A DNA stretch of 64,000 bases from Ursus arctos (GCF_023065955.2 NW_026622808.1:44900475-44964474); one strand, 5' to 3'; positions 1 to 13,394 are shown, numbered from the stretch's first letter. Notes: a model not told the origin generated them from the letters alone. A program made the numbers and translations.

Positions 1-327
1 GAGTGTAAAAATCATGAATTAAATAGCTTTAAATATGCAGTTAGACAAAATAATGGCAGTAGACAGTGTTAAATGTTTAAAGATTTTTTCCATTTTATTT
101 TTAATTAATTGAGCCTCCTGATAATGAATCTGGAATTGCCTGGGATGGTTCCGATTGCTAATATTTAGATCCAATGTAACTCCAAAAGTATACGCATACT
201 CTTCAGGATGTTTGAATAGTGTAGTGTCTGGGTGCTTTACAATCGGATAGATTTGATAACACTGAATATCAAATTACTTTTGCTTAGTCAATAGTGACTT
301 AGAACACTTTCCTTATAGTCATCGACT

Positions 328-560
328 TATTCATTCATTCATTTATTAAGTGATGTTTGTTGAGCCTGTACTTGATGGTACTGCTGAAGATACAGTAATG
401 AACTAGCTATATAATCTATGCCCTCAGACATGCCTGCAGAGAAGTCTAGCAGAAGAGGTGGACATTTAACAGTGTATTAGTCAATTGCATATACAGTATA
501 ATTCTAACTATGATAAGGGCTTCAGGATACTAAAAGAGTTTTTCACCTGACATGGGCTCA
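328..560 (-). repeat. L2 LINE fragment
   Basis: TTATTCATTCATTCATTTAT followed by a degenerate 'increases in life of the element' order typical of antisense L2 3' ends (attcaacaaatattt, gggatacagcagtgaac, ccctgccctcatggagc equivalents). Heavily diverged. Confidence 0.6.
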
Positions 561-600
561 GAGATCAAAGAAACTTTGACACTCTGTAAAAGGCAAAACT

Positions 601-822
601 ACCCAGAGGGGAGAGAGATTGGTGGTTACCAGAACTGTGCGTGGGAAGTGAAGTTGTTCATAATGGGCATGAAGGAACTTTTAGGGGGGATGGCAATGTT
701 TTATATCTTGATTGTGGTGGTTACATGACTGCACACATTTGTCAAACTCTTTGAAATGTACACTAAATAAAAAGGATGAATTTTGCTGTATGTGAATTAT
801 ACCTAAATAAACACGACTTAAA
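601..822 (+). repeat. L1M 3' end fragment
   Basis: GATTGGTGGTTACCAGA, then GGCAATGTTTTATATCTTGA, TGGTGGTTACATGACTG, CACATTTGTCAAACTC and GAATTATACCTAAATAA: the recognisable tail of ancient L1M elements in sense orientation. Confidence 0.75.
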
Positions 823-959
823 ACCAAAACACCCCAATATCCTTGCAATGTCTGTCAACTTTTGTAGCCAATCAATAACTTTCTGAGAATATCTTCTAGA
901 AGTGGGTATGTTCAAGGACCCACATCTCCTATGTCCATGCCCGTGTTCCTGAGTTTAAA

Positions 960-960
<1 letters not shown>

Positions 961-993
<33 letters not shown>
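961..993. repeat. (CA)n microsatellite
   Basis: Sixteen uninterrupted CA units. Confidence 0.98.
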
Positions 994-997
<4 letters not shown>

Positions 998-1317
998 ATG
1001 CCTGAGCCTTTGAGACAGACTTTCACAAAGTCTTTTACTCATTGTAAAATTACTGTAACTTCCAAAATCCCTCCCCCTTATCTTGCCTTTTCTTCCTAGC
1101 TCAACACTATAAGCCTCACGTACATATGCAAAGAAACCCTTTCAGGAGGGAGCTCTTCACTCCTGGTCTCACCCTGCAGTGTTTCCAATCCACCAAGACC
1201 CGATTCCTTGGCCCTTTCCACTTTCCAAACCTCAGACATTCTAAGCGTGAGAGTTTCCATACCATGTAAGAAAAAGCTCCAAACTTTACCCTCGATCACC
1301 ATTTTAACAGGAAGTAC

Positions 1318-1500
1318 AGGTGTTCAACGGGGCTCATTCTAAGTGCCAGGCACCCTTTTAGGGGCTTTACAAATATTAACTCATTTAACCCCCATAACAA
1401 CACTCTGAGGTAGGTATTAGTATTATCATCTTACAGATGAGGAAACTGCAAGACAGGTTTTGATTTTTCCAACGTCACGTAACTGGCAGGTTTGAGAGTT
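1318..1500 (-). repeat. MIR SINE
   Basis: GTGCCAGGCACCCTTTTAGG, CTCATTTAACCCCCATAACA and CAGATGAGGAAACTGCAAGA in antisense MIR order. Confidence 0.85.
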
Positions 1501-3689
1501 TTCCTCCCTCTCTGTGGGCATTGCTAATTTTGTTTTAATATTAGACTTCATCATGAGCAATAATATAATAATTCAACAGAAATAACTGTGCACATTTCAG
1601 GCACGGTGCAAGAAAGAGGCACCAGCTGGGTCCTGGGGAACCATTTGGCATCCCTCAAATAGAACTCTGTGGGCTGCTCTCCCTCAAAGCCCTTTGTATC
1701 CTAGTCACAAGTAGCTGAATATGGCAGCCTTGGTGACCAATGAAAAGGTCAAATTCACACCTTTCAGAGAAGGGAAAAAGAGGTGCTGGCCAATGGTGTG
1801 ATGAGGAATCTTGGAGCCATTCCAACCCTCTGGGATCCAAGTAAGAATTTTTGAAAATCCATCCCAGATGGGAAGTCACGCTCCTCTGGGGAAGATATCA
1901 ATTATAGAATCTATTTTAGCTTGATGCAAAGAATGAACACAGAGCCAAAGCACGTGAAGCACTAGTGACAGATAAATACATGAGCATGGTGCTAAGACAC
2001 TAGATCACAAAGGCCTCCCTCGCTTCTTGGTGCTAGTCCCAGAAGCACGAGTTCTACTCTTAAGACAGAGGTGCCATCTTGAAATGTTACTGGTCATCGG
2101 AGGTGGGATTATGAATGCAAATCTGTCCTGGGTTTTCTTGGTTGCGAGGAACAAAACCCATTCAATCACACACACATACATAGACACACACACAAAGGAT
2201 TAAGGGAAGGGTTGTATTTATCACAGGGACATATAATGAAATGAAATTTCAGAGAATGCAATTAATGTGCACAAAATACTGGAAGCAGTTATAGAAAGCA
2301 AGGCCAAGATTTCGTGCTTAGTTTCTCTTAAATGAATTGGTTTCTTGCCTCTGCATATGTCTACATGTGCTCATTATTATGCATTCTCTCCCTCCTTCCC
2401 CTCCACCCATGCTCCCTCATTTTCATTTCTATCCCAATCTCTAACTCCTTTTTTATCTCTATCTCCCCACCAGTTCTTTTTGCTTCTTGGCACAAGAGCA
2501 AACCATGTCCCCATTGCTAACTTCTCCTCTCTCCTTAAACGCTCAACAGACACTCAGTAGCAGCTCAGAAACCCAATCCCAATCGAGAGAGAGAGAATCT
2601 GATTGTCTGCATTTAAGGAGGGACTTTTGATCTAGTTGTCTGCATTTAGAGAAGCAAATCACACACCCACACTGCAGGGACTTTGGGAACTGAGTCTTTG
2701 CAAAGTATATGGGCAGGTTCTCAAAGAAAGAAGGGAGGAGCTGGGGAAGAAATGATCGACAGGGGAAATTAACAAAAATCTCTAATACAAAATCTGTAAC
2801 TTGGACTCGAAGGTAATGTTATTTGCTTCTCAGGTATGAGCTCAGTAAAAGGTCTTGATGGAATAATCTCATTTGTTATTCTAAGTGAAACCTTTCTTGC
2901 ATTGTCACTTTATAAAAGGAGCTAACCTGAGCCTCCCTGGGAAGTTTTCCTGTGATTAAATATAGTTAAAATATTCCTATCCAAGAGCTGCAAGTACCCT
3001 TGCAATTTGGTGAGTGTGACAGAAACATACCCAGTCCTAGAACCCCTAATTTTCTTTATTCTAGTGTCTAAAAATGGGTCCAAGTATGAGATCAGGAATC
3101 GTGCTTTAAATAGTCCTTTGTAAGAAAGGGGAAAGGGCTGGAAGCAAACCAACAGCAATCCTGCCCATCAGCTGACCTTCAGCATCAGCAGAGCTAATGA
3201 GTGCTCTTGGGGAGACCAGTCTACTGAACCCAGAAAGGTTGTGACCCAGAGAATTCAAGGGGAGGTTGTGACCCAGAGATTTCAGGCCTGAAACATGTAT
3301 TGCACCATTCTCCTTTCCACTAATTCCAATCTAGGCCACGCGGATTCACATCTCTCTTGGATACTCTGGGGGTACAATTGTGCATAATCAAATTCTGGAG
3401 GTGCCACGGGATAAAGTGGGTCTCAGCATTTCCTCCCCTCCAGCACATTTGAGGAATACCATGCAGTCTTTTTACAAGTTTTCAAAACTTTATCCACAAT
3501 TCTGAATGTAAAGAACAGTGAACATATTGATGTTTTTTCATAGTCATTTGCTGACAAAATATGAACTCTACCTAAAGAGAGGCTTCCTGTGGTCTTGATT
3601 TCCCCCACTTTGTGTGAGTGTTCAGACTGTGTCGTGGGGAAGGCTATGCCCCTAGAGAAATCATCGACCCAGAAAAGTGGACTAGACAG
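1501..3689. other. Gene-free stretch, no recognised repeat
   Basis: Mostly unique-looking sequence. A short impure CA tract lies near 2166-2195. Short open frames here have no start context, splice signals or family likeness. Confidence 0.5.
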
Positions 3690-3800
3690 ACAGAGGACCC
3701 GGACTCTGGTCCAAGCTTTGCCACCACCAGCTGTGTGGCTCTGAGAAAGTCCTCCACCTTTTTCGAATGAGCCTTGTGTTTTCCCAAATACCAATCTGGC
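3690..3800 (+). repeat. MIR fragment
   Basis: GGACTCTGGTCCAAGCTTTG then CACCAGCTGTGTGGCTCTGA: core of a sense MIR (exclusive tRNA-related start lost). Confidence 0.65.
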
Positions 3801-3934
3801 ATCAGAATGAGACCAGCTTTCTTAAAGACGTTACTGTGAGACTCAGAGAAGCACATGAGTACTTCAGGGATATGAACACAGCCTGTATGCATGTGTCCTC
3901 CTTTTTACTTGGTCTGGTTCTAGACGAATTGTTA

Positions 3935-4130
3935 TGAACAGCTGCCCCCGATAGAGCATCTACTACACCCAAGTACTGCCATTCGGTCTTTTACCTAATC
4001 CCCCAAACAACTGTAAGATACTATCATCTCCATCTCATACAAGAGAAGGAAACGGAAGAGGTACTTCCGGTCGCATAGCAATAAGGGGCAGATAAAACCC
4101 GGGATAGCACCCCACGCCTGTACTGTGCCA
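3935..4130 (-). repeat. MIR SINE
   Basis: CTTTTACCTAATCCCCCAAACA, TACTATCATCTCCATCTC, GAAGGAAACGGAAGAGG and the GGGGCAGATAAAACCCGGGA end in antisense MIR order; diverged. Confidence 0.7.
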
Positions 4131-5002
4131 TGGTCCTACTCCTTTCTGTGATCCCGTGAGTGGGATGTAAAACCACTCACAAAGAGCTTCTCCGTGATGT
4201 GACAATCATACCCAATTACAGCAAACTGTCCTCCAAAGTAAGAGGGAAGAGGAAGCGGCCACAGCCCCAGTGTGGAGCTCCAGAGCCCAAAGGGACTCAA
4301 TCAGAGCGAAAGCAGAGAAGCAGTAACAATAAAACATGTCTTTCCTTGCCTCCCTCTGTACTTTAGGTTTAATTTTCCAGGGAATTCTTCCTTCGGAGGA
4401 AAGCAATGGAATTTTTGCATCCGTGCAGAATGCAGCCCACGGACTTTCTTGAATAAAGTGCAAATGACAGGCAGGAGGCCAGGGGAGGAGGGGAGGGTAT
4501 CTTCCCAACAATGGCATATGCAGGAATGGCGGCAGAAATCCTGACGTGGGGTCATAATCATGAGTGTCCCTCTGAGTTCTGCTGCCGCTCCCCTCCTCTC
4601 CGGGTTTCAGGTTCTCCCTGACTTGGTAAAAGAGGGCACTGTGACCAGATGTTCCCTAAAGTTCCTTCCCAATCTGATAGTCTTTCGTGCAAACCAAGAG
4701 TTTTTAAAAAGAAGATTATAGCAAGGTGCCAGTGAGCATATGGACACATTTTAATTATTTAAAAATCTGTCTCTTTTGTTCCTCTTTGCTACCTTTTGAC
4801 CTTGGCCATCTGCGGCAAAGCCCAATACATGCAGAGCTATCAGGACAGTAAGCCAAAGATGTCTGAAAAAAAAAAAGAGAGAGAGAAGAACAAAAAAAGC
4901 AGATGTTTTCCCCGTTTTTAAGATTAAAAACAGGTACACATACTTTATACATGTTTTGTAAGTGCTACATAAACCCACAATTCATGTGGCTATTTACTGG
5001 CC
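4131..5002. other. Gene-free stretch, nothing recognised
   Basis: No repeat family or exon could be assigned. Overlapping open frames on both strands around 4206-4560 lack any protein likeness. Confidence 0.45.
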
Positions 5003-5125
5003 TGTCAGATCTTTAAAAGCAGGAGCCCAGCCTGTCTTGTATAGTATCCCGAACACCCAGAACAGCACCTAGAGTATAGTAGCTACTTGGTGAGTCTTGA
5101 AGGAACAAATACATGAATTAACGAG
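5003..5125 (+). repeat. L2 LINE 3' end
   Basis: AGCCTGTCTTGTATAGTATC, CACCCAGAACAGCACCTAG and GTAGCTACTTGGTGAGTC match the L2 tail order (…cagcgcctagcacagtgcc…agtaggtgctcaat…). Confidence 0.7.
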
Positions 5126-6545
5126 TCCTTCTCAAACAGAAGAGGTGCAAAGGGGAACATTAAAATATTTGCTTAGATGGGGATCGATGTCATACTGGGG
5201 AAAAAAAAACCCCACAGCTTGCTCTAATGTTAGATGGATGACCTGGGTCTTATTATAAAGTCTGTGCTCATTTTAAAAATTGGTGAGAATGAAGATTTAG
5301 TTTAAGATGGCTCTCACCCTGGTTTAGCTCAGAACCAGTAAATAAGCAGTGCAGAGAATATTCTCGAGATCAAAGACACAGAGCCTGAAGTGTCCCCATT
5401 GAGTAGGGGCCAGTGAAGCCCACACAGAGTGGACCATCCATTAGGACAGAGGAGCCCAGAACTTGGAACCACCCGCCAGCTGTGATTATCTGGAAGCAGA
5501 GCCACGTGATCAGACCTTCGGCATCTTACTGATTTTTGGACCTCAGCCAGCCCAGCCATTTTTTTCAAGGCACGTGTTTATGTATAAGATAAAGCCACTT
5601 CGAAATTCAATGATTTGTCTTTATATTCAAAGTAACTTCACCAGCTTCATCTGCTTCTCATTCTAGTATTTTGTCCTTCTTTACCTTAAGGGTATACTTC
5701 GACCTCAAACAGATTTAAACCCCACAGTGGGACGGATGAATCCTGGGAAATTTGTGGACCTTTTACCAGGAGAGACAGATGCCTCAGAGTCAGGACAAGG
5801 GCACATTTGGTTGTAAGGGCGTCTTATCTCTACCAGCCTGTAAACTGGCTGCTTTCTCAAAAGCTCTCTTTTTGAAAGAAAGAATGCTGTAAGTACTGGG
5901 GGCCTCCGAAAGGCTTAATGAAAATCAATAATGAAGTTAAAAGTGGGGAAAGGAGAACCACAAGGAGGTTTCTAAAGGACCTTCAATTTCTCTGACCCTT
6001 TGGTCTTCAAGGAAAGGGCTTTGCTTCCCTGTGAAAAGCGTGCGTGGAATAGGAAGACATTGAACTGCAGAGTCATGTGGCTCATGAGCTGTTCCTGCTA
6101 GATTTCCCGCCACCAGCCCCCTTCCCTGAAATCAGGATGGGAGGAGAGGTGAAGAATGAAAATCATTTCTAATCTTTGAGGTGCCATGTGTGAGTGAACT
6201 GGGGTTTCTGGACTCTTGGCATCCTTTTTAAATTAAGATAGAGAGGAGTAATTGGGCTGAGAGAGGAGGGAGGCTTTCGACTGTACCCTGAGGCCACAAA
6301 CAAAACCAACTCTGATCTTCATTTCAACTGTTCCGAGTGATTTGGGGCTGGGGCCAAAAGCTCTGGAAGAGCGTGTCATCAGAGCAATCGCATCAGTCGC
6401 TCCTGGAGCAGCTTAGTCTACAAACTGAGAGTCTTAGTCGTGCGTGCGCCCTGAGGTCGGCCGATGGTTTGCACTCACGGGCATGCTCAAAACCAGCGTC
6501 TGTTCTGAATACTCTGTGCTCATGCCATACTGGTTACATTCTTTT
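5126..6545. other. Gene-free stretch, nothing recognised
   Basis: Unique-looking sequence without a recognised repeat, exon or RNA. Confidence 0.4.
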
Positions 6546-6736
6546 TTTTAAGATTTATTAATTTATTTGAGAGAGAGAGAGAGAGAGAGCAGGGGGAGGA
6601 GCAGAGAGAGAGGGAGAGAGAATTCTGAAGCAGACTCCCTGCTGAGCACAGAGCCCTGCACAGGGCTCAATCCCATGACCCTGAGATCATGACCTGAGCT
6701 GAAATCATTTAACTAACTGACCCACCCAGGCGCCCC
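6546..6736 (-). repeat. CAN-SINE (Carnivora tRNA-derived SINE)
   Basis: TTTTTTTAAGATTTATTAAT with a GA-repeat at the left and CACCCAGGCGCCCC at the right: a full-length minus-strand copy. It carries no functional tRNA fold. Confidence 0.97.
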
Positions 6737-6999
6737 CAAGTTAAATTTTTGGAATATCACCCTGTAGCAGGCCATGCTGATACTCAGCCCATATCTTCTC
6801 AGCACAGCTGAGTTCAGCTGTAACCTCAGTAGACTATTTCCAGCCCACTGACAACATCTTACCGCAGGTACACGAGTTTCTCTTTCCCGGAGCCCTGGGA
6901 GCTTGCTATGCAGCAGACAGGGGACACCGGGGTGTGCATCAGAGTTCAAATCCCAGGGGCAACTCTCAGTCAATGGTGGGGGGAAGTCTATGGCTGAGT

Positions 7000-7245
7000 C
7001 CTTCAGCCTTCCCACCCAATGATTATGAGACAAATCCAGCAGAAGGACCCCGGTGAAGTTCAGTCCCAGTTACCTACGGTGGTCGTTTACCCATTAACAC
7101 ACCTTTATTGTCCTTTCTCTTGCCTTAATTCATTTTCCCACTTTCCTCAATTCTGCTTCCTGAGACTGCCTGTCTATAAGCTTCCTGCACTGGACTCCTT
7201 GTCTCAGGGTCTGCTTTGGGGAGGAATCCAAACTGAGAAAACCCC
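7000..7245. repeat. Old LTR-like interspersed repeat, family not named
   Basis: Ends with TCTCAGGGTCTGCTTTGGG plus a GAATCCAAACTGAG edge, shared in form with 9020-9225 and, inverted, with 31535-31720 and 46465-46560. I cannot assign the family by eye. Confidence 0.4.
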
Positions 7246-7734
7246 TCCCCTGATTCCTACCACCAAGAACACCATTTTGCATGTCATAAGACTTCAAGAA
7301 GTACGTGTGGTTGTCTTGGGAAATCTACCTAGTGATCATTTTAGGCATTCCATGGAATCCTTTAGGAGACGATTCACAATGGGAGCTCATGAATTAGAGA
7401 AGATAAAATAGGCCCTTTCTTCCAAGAAGAGGAGCAGCGCATATGGGAAAGCAGGAACACGTGTGGTAAATGCAGGGAAAGGATATCGTTCTGTGTGCCT
7501 GGGACTCAAGACAAATGGTGGCCAATGAGACAGGAAATAGGTCTCCATCAATTCTCCCTCCCGTTGACTCATTTTCTTTGAGTTATGGCAGTAAAAGAAA
7601 GGTTCAATATAAAATTGAGCTCAACTTCAAGTTAAACAGGAAAGGAAGACTTTATTCCAGACTATTAGAATAATCCTGAAGGACTATTAATGTCTACATA
7701 ACACTCTTGAGGAGTTTCTTGTCTGGGTCAAAGG

Positions 7735-7955
7735 TCAGCAAACTTTGTCTTTAAAGGGCCAGATAATAAATATCATTGGTTTTGCATGCCATCCAGTTTC
7801 TGTCACAACAGCTCAGCTCTGTTGTTGTATCGTGAAAGCAGTGATAACCAATACACAAATAAATGGCAGTGGCTGTGTTCCAATAAATCTTTATTTGCAA
7901 ATTCAGGCATTGGGCCAGATTTGGCCTGTGAGCTATAATTTGCTGACCCCTGGTC
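7735..7955. repeat. hAT (Charlie/MER1-type) nonautonomous DNA transposon
   Basis: GGTCAGCAAACTTTGTCTTT, AAAGGGCCAGATAATAAATA, internal GTGTTCCAATAAATCTTTAT and the end TTTGCTGACCCCTGG: imperfect terminal inverted repeats of the MER1/Charlie group. Confidence 0.8.
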
Positions 7956-8544
7956 TAGACGATCATTCCTCCAGCTCCATCCAGTTCTGCAATTCTAAGA
8001 TACTCTACACAGCAGAGAGGTCTGGCTGACTGATCTTAGCAAAGCCTTTGCCCCCCCCCATGAGAATCCACAGTAAATGTGTTCCAGATCAAGGTGCCCA
8101 GTCTCCGTGGAATCCATCCCAACCAGCCATTTGCAGCAGCCTCTTCATCCAATTTTGCCCACAGTCTCTCTGCTAAAGAAGAGCAACTGAACCTAAATTT
8201 AATTATTCTGCTGGAGAAATAAAAATAGTGTTACCCTGAGGCCACCCAATGCCAAGAATTTTCCATGTCATGGGAAGAGAAAAATAAATAGTGACTTGAA
8301 ACAAGTCCTACCCACACCTCACCCAGGGCCTAGAGAGGTGTGAAGGTGTGAAGACGGGGAAGCAGCAGCCAGGGTCAGATGGCAAGACCCCACACCACCT
8401 TCTTTATATTTGCACCTGAAGACATAAAGACAATAGTTTCTTCTAATACACCCATTAGGCTGCATTTACTGACCACCTCATGAATGCCAGGCATCAGTCC
8501 TTCGTTCACTAAACACATATCAAATGCCCACTTTGTCTAGGCAG

Positions 8545-8715
8545 GGCCAGCTATATAATTTTTGGGGTCCAGTGCAAAATGGAAATGCATGACTCCTTGT
8601 TCAACAATTAGTAAGAATTTCAAAATGGTGACAGGAGAGCATTACACCGAGCAGGGGGTCCTTCTGAGAGCCATGCAGCTGTGTAAGTCACACACCCACG
8701 GAGCCAGCCTTGGTG
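8545..8715. repeat. Old DNA-transposon-like repeat, family not named
   Basis: AGGGCCAGCTATATAATTTT, then GTGCAAAATGGAAATGCATG and GAATTTCAAAATGGTGACAG, ending near GAGCCAGCCTTGG, which is roughly inverted to the left end. Resembles a dispersed mammalian element, not named with confidence. Confidence 0.45.
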
Positions 8716-10389
8716 CTTGATGTTGATGTTACAAAGATACACAGGGTATTACAGAGATGACTCCAGTTCTCACGCTAGAGAAGCTGACTATCTAAGAAGG
8801 GAGAGGAGACGTAATAACAGACCTATCAGTGCTGCTCGCACTCTTTTCATTCCTTCGCCATTTTTGTCCATGTCAGACCCCAACGAATGTCCACATTCGC
8901 CAGCCAGCATCTACATCCCTCTGTCGACATCTGTAACAGGCTGCCAGAGCCACTTTGCCTATGAGCTCAGAGAACTAGAAGCCAGTGATTGGCTGGTGTG
9001 GGAGTCCATCTAGGCTGCTACATGTCCTGATGGAGTCAACTCTAAGGGCAGATGTGTGCTAAGCCTGGACCTCCCCTGCAGCACTGAGTCATACCCCAGC
9101 TTGGCGAGGGTTCCTTTCTTCTTCCCACCTCTCTACCAGTTCTTCCTGAGAACATTTCCTGAGGTCACCTTGACACAAATTCTCATTTCGGGGTCTGCTT
9201 TTCAGAGAGCCCAACCTAAGACACATACGTATAAGTCGTGAGGAAGTAAGGTGCAAAATGAGGAGTGCCACGGTAGAGACCCTGAGAAGGTACTGGGCAC
9301 GTTCAGGGATGAGGAAAAGTGCTTCCAGCTGGAGGGCAGTGAGCAGCTCAGGAGGGAGGAATCTTGGATGAGTTGGCGTTCACATTGGATCTTGATTCAT
9401 GGATCTAATTTTGAAAAGGCTGAGATGAGTGGTGGAAGTAGGGGAATGTATTGTGTTTATTCTCCGTTTCTCCCCCGGGTCTTCTCAGCACTCTTTTCTA
9501 CCCTTCTCATGTCCGAGAAGGCGGACCTGCACGAGTTTCATCTACACCATCTTTGCCCCTGGCTTCTGGTTGGTTGAGGCCCGTGACCTTATAGCTGATA
9601 GGACGGTGGAAAAGCCTGAGCTGGATGGCCTCCTCCTCCACAGAGCTGCTTTTTCTGCATCTGGTCATCTTTCCATCTCGTTCTCCTTCTGGCTAGAGGT
9701 GGTGTTAGAAGGCTATTAGTACTGTACTGCCTCATGCTAGTTTCCCTAAAGGCTGCACACGTCTATGTAAATAGTTTCTTTTTTAATGCTTCTCAGCTAC
9801 TGAGTTTAAGTGAACCATGTGGACTGTGCTGGGACCCCGCCTAACACAGCTATGCGGGGGATGAGGACAATGCAGATGACAGGAAGAGTTCAACCAAAGG
9901 CACAGAAGCCAGGCCTGAAGACGCTAAGAGAATAATGTGCAGAGAGTGCATGGAGCACATAGTAGGACTTAACCACAAAGGTAGATTGCAGATAAAATGT
10001 GGACAGCCACGGTATGTCTGAACAAAATTAGATCCACGGTATGACGTGATGGGAGATGTATCTGAGGGTGCGAGGCCAGACACAAGTGAACGGGATGGAC
10101 TGCAAACAAGCTGAAGGATTTGGAGCCTACTTCTGGAATCTAGCCAGAGACAGATTAAAATGCAGGCCAGCTGGACAAGGCACTATTGGAAATGTGATAG
10201 GATATAGAAAGCCAGCTCTGCATCTTGAAGTCTTTGTAAATACTGTTCCTGTGGCCCGGCGCACCCCTCCACCTTCACCTAGCTAATTCCTTCTCAACTC
10301 CAGACCAAGCTTCAACATTGTTTCTGCTGGGAAGCATTTGCCGGCCCTCCCTTCTGGGTTGTGTGCGGTCCCCATGTTAATGTGCTCAT
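8716..10389. other. Gene-free stretch with one LTR-like remnant
   Basis: A remnant ending GGGTCTGCTTTTCAGAGAGC lies near 9020-9225. The rest shows no recognised repeat or exon. Open frames at 8717-9013 and 9251-9719 have no family likeness. Confidence 0.4.
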
Positions 10390-10560
10390 GTAATGCCTGT
10401 TCCTACCTATTTAGACCCGATACTGCACAGTGACCATTTAACATTCCTCCTGCCCCTTAGTGCCATAAACTCTGTGAGGGCAGAGACCTGTCTGTCCTGC
10501 TCATCACGTTATCTGTAGAGCCCAGCCTACTTCCTTAGCACCCAGTGGCTATATAATGGA
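10390..10560 (+). repeat. L2 LINE 3' end
   Basis: ACTCTGTGAGGGCAGAGACC, CTGTCTGTCCTGCTCATCAC and AGCACCCAGTGGCTATATAA follow the sense L2 tail. Confidence 0.75.
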
Positions 10561-12309
10561 TGCATGGACAAAAGGAAAAACAACTGGAAGGAATCAGCAG
10601 CCTCTGAATGCTACTGTTAGAGAAGTAGCTTGACCTTGAATTTCTTGTATCTGTTTGGGTCGAATCATTCATCCATCTTCCTCTGATAGTTCTCAGGTTC
10701 TTATTTAGTTCTACAGCTGAATTTGAAGTTTCCATTTGAGAGAGTAATTAATAGAGTCACATTTCTTCCTAAGAAGTTGGAATCTCTGAGCTGTTTGTAC
10801 TCTTGGCACAAAGGAGGATGATGACAGGAGGATGCAGTCGCAAAAAAAAAAAAAAAAAAAGGAAATTATGACAAGCATTTTGCAAAGTAAACATCATTAA
10901 GAGGAGGGAATGATGAAGCTTAAATAAATATTTCCTGTTGAGGCCTACCTTGTATTACAAATCATGAAGGAGCTTGATTGGACAGCCAGTTGGTGACAAA
11001 TAGCCGGCAATTCATTTCTTTCTCCACCGACTGTTGGCCACCACACTGCATGATTCATGCAAGCACTATTTAACCACCCCTTTCTCCATGCTGGGAGAAG
11101 ATGGGGCAGGGGTCTCCCCAGAGAAACAACTGGATTTTTGGAACCAATTCTACTGCATGTAATCCCCATATGTACCAATCAAGGCCCCCACATGACACAG
11201 CTAACACCCCAAGAAGGTCATCACAGAGACATTGACAAAAGGACCATTTACAAAAGCGGGGACCCAGCAAAAGAGACCACCTGAACTTAGTGACAGCAGG
11301 AGCTCCATACCACTTCTAGAGCAGACATAAATATCTGCAATTTACAGGTGAGAAAACCGGACTTGACCCTCCTCACCAGGAGGTCCAAGTGAGGCTCAAA
11401 GAAGAAAATATAAGTGACCACAGCTGGAAAGATGAAATTCTCTGAAAATATCACTGTACCTTTCCATTCCCATCTCCTAGCTTCTACCTTCTATTTGTTG
11501 TTCTTCAAACAAGGCACACTTTCATGCCTCTGTGGTCTTAAACAGGGGCCCCTTCATTCTAGAAGCTTTCACTGGCCGCCTTTCCATTGTTCCAGGAGCA
11601 TACACCCATTGTCTTTGTTTAGCTAGTGTCCATCCCCCCTTCTCATGACCATGCCTCAGTGTCCCTTTGGAAAATGAACTATGTGGTCTATCAGTACCAG
11701 GTGGGATTACCGTACTCCCTGAATGTGCCGGGGGGGGGTGGGTCTACAATCACTGTGAATGGTTCAGTGATGGGCATGCATCCAATTCAGGCCAAAGAGT
11801 CTGAGGACTTCTCTTTCCAGCAAAGGTTTGTTAGCCAGTGGAATGTAACCTGGAGAGAGCTGCCTGAGAATGAAAGCAACACACAGGGAGCCATAACTGA
11901 GAGATGCGGAGAGATGACTTCATGGCGACCGGGCACGAGCCCCTGACTCCAGCCTTTCTGGAAGGCTGCAAGCTGTGAAGCCAGGCTCCCCCTGTGCCTC
12001 TCAGCGGTATGAACCAGTACGCCTCTCTTCTGGCTCAAGCCGGTTGCAGCGAGCTTTTGCCACCAGCACGTCCGCTCTTCCAGGCTGTCTCTGCCCTGAG
12101 TCCGTCCCTCCGGTGCGATCGTTCACTCTGTATGATCTGCCTTTTCCAGGGGTCTCGCCTGCTGGACTTTGAGTTTCTCCTGTTCCTCTTTGCCAGGGCC
12201 TGGCACCAATCTGTAAGTGATTAACAAATGTGGAGAGAAAGCAGAGTCAAGTTTCCAGAATCAGTTAGCTCGGTCTTCCCAGTTTTTCAATAGCAGTAAT
12301 GACCATCCT
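10561..12309. other. Gene-free stretch
   Basis: Contains an A18 run (10843-10860) and a G9 run near 11731. No repeat family or exon could be assigned to the rest. Confidence 0.4.
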
Positions 12310-12545
12310 CACAGCGATGGTGGCGGTGACAGCTCCCATTTACAAAGTGCGGCTTGACGGCTTTATCAGCACTATCTCATTACATCATTGGAACCGCCAC
12401 AGCAAGAGCTTAGGTTAAACCGTGTTGCTTATAAGGAAGTAGAGGCTCCAAGATTTCAAATAACTTGTCCATAGTGGCGCAGCAAGAAGTGGTAGATACA
12501 AGACGTCTGCTGACCTCAGCCTCCAAAGTCCACGTTCTTGTCCAC
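12310..12545 (-). repeat. MIR SINE
   Basis: CATTTACAAAGTGCGGCTTG, ATCTCATTACATCATTGGAA, GGAAGTAGAGGCTCCAAGA and AAAGTCCACGTTCTTGTCCA in antisense MIR order. Confidence 0.75.
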
Positions 12546-12689
12546 CACGTAAACAGCCCCCAAGCCTTCCTTTTTACTTCTCTATTTACCTGAAGGAAAG
12601 CTTCTATCCTGACTTGCCACTCCTGACTTGGCCTCACTTGAACTCTGTGACATCAAAGAAACAGGACCAGGCTTATTTCTCTGCTCTGC

Positions 12690-12705
12690 CCCCCCCCCCC
12701 CCCAC
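12690..12705. repeat. Poly-C run
   Basis: Fifteen or more consecutive C in a pyrimidine-rich context; a likely slippage site. Confidence 0.9.
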
Positions 12706-12939
12706 CGGGCCTGGCCTGTGGCGGACCACGTGGCTCACACCAGGCTGGGCCCAGAAGCATCTTCTCCAGTTCAGAAGCACCTCTGCAGCAGAGAAAGACA
12801 GTGGCACTTGGATCATGGAGTTCAGATTCCAAACTTCAGGGAAGGTCAAAAGCCTGACTTCAAACCACTACAGGTCCATCCCCCAAAATATCCAGGTCTT
12901 CTGTGGGGCCTAGAAGCAATCTAAACAACATTTGCACTT

Positions 12940-13172
12940 ATAGGCTTTGCAACCAAACCCACCTGAATGTGAATTCTGGCTCTATCACTACCTGGTTAGC
13001 CTCGAGCAAATCACATTGACTCTCTCAGCCTCAGTTTTCTCATCAGGAAAATGGGAACACTTGCCTCAGAGAAATGTTGAGAGAAACTAGAGAGAATTAG
13101 CATGAATGTCTTAAACTAATGATATCTGGCACATGATAAATGTTCTAGTGATAGAGGCTGTAATTATTATTA
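12940..13172 (+). repeat. MIR SINE, nearly full length
   Basis: CCTGAATGTGAATTCTGGCT, CTGACTCTCTCAGCCTCAGT-like segment, CATCAGGAAAATGGGAACAC and TGGCACATGATAAATGTTCT: sense MIR. Confidence 0.85.
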
Positions 13173-13394
13173 TTGAAATCTCACCCTTTCCAGGTGACTG
13201 AGAGATAAAAAGCTTTCAGAGGCCTTGTTGGGGTGGGGGAAGGGAAGTTCCTCAGAACTCCACACTTACTACTCATCATTTCAGATACACACATTTATTT
13301 GTCTACATCTTTTCACAGATGTCTCCTTCTCCAGGAATCCCTTCAATCCTCTTTCTCCCAGCAGTGTTAAATTGCCAGATTTAGCATACAAAAA

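Noticed and set aside
7019..7411. 130-codon open frame on the plus strand
   Set aside because: Lies across an old LTR-like repeat and shows no domain or coding bias.
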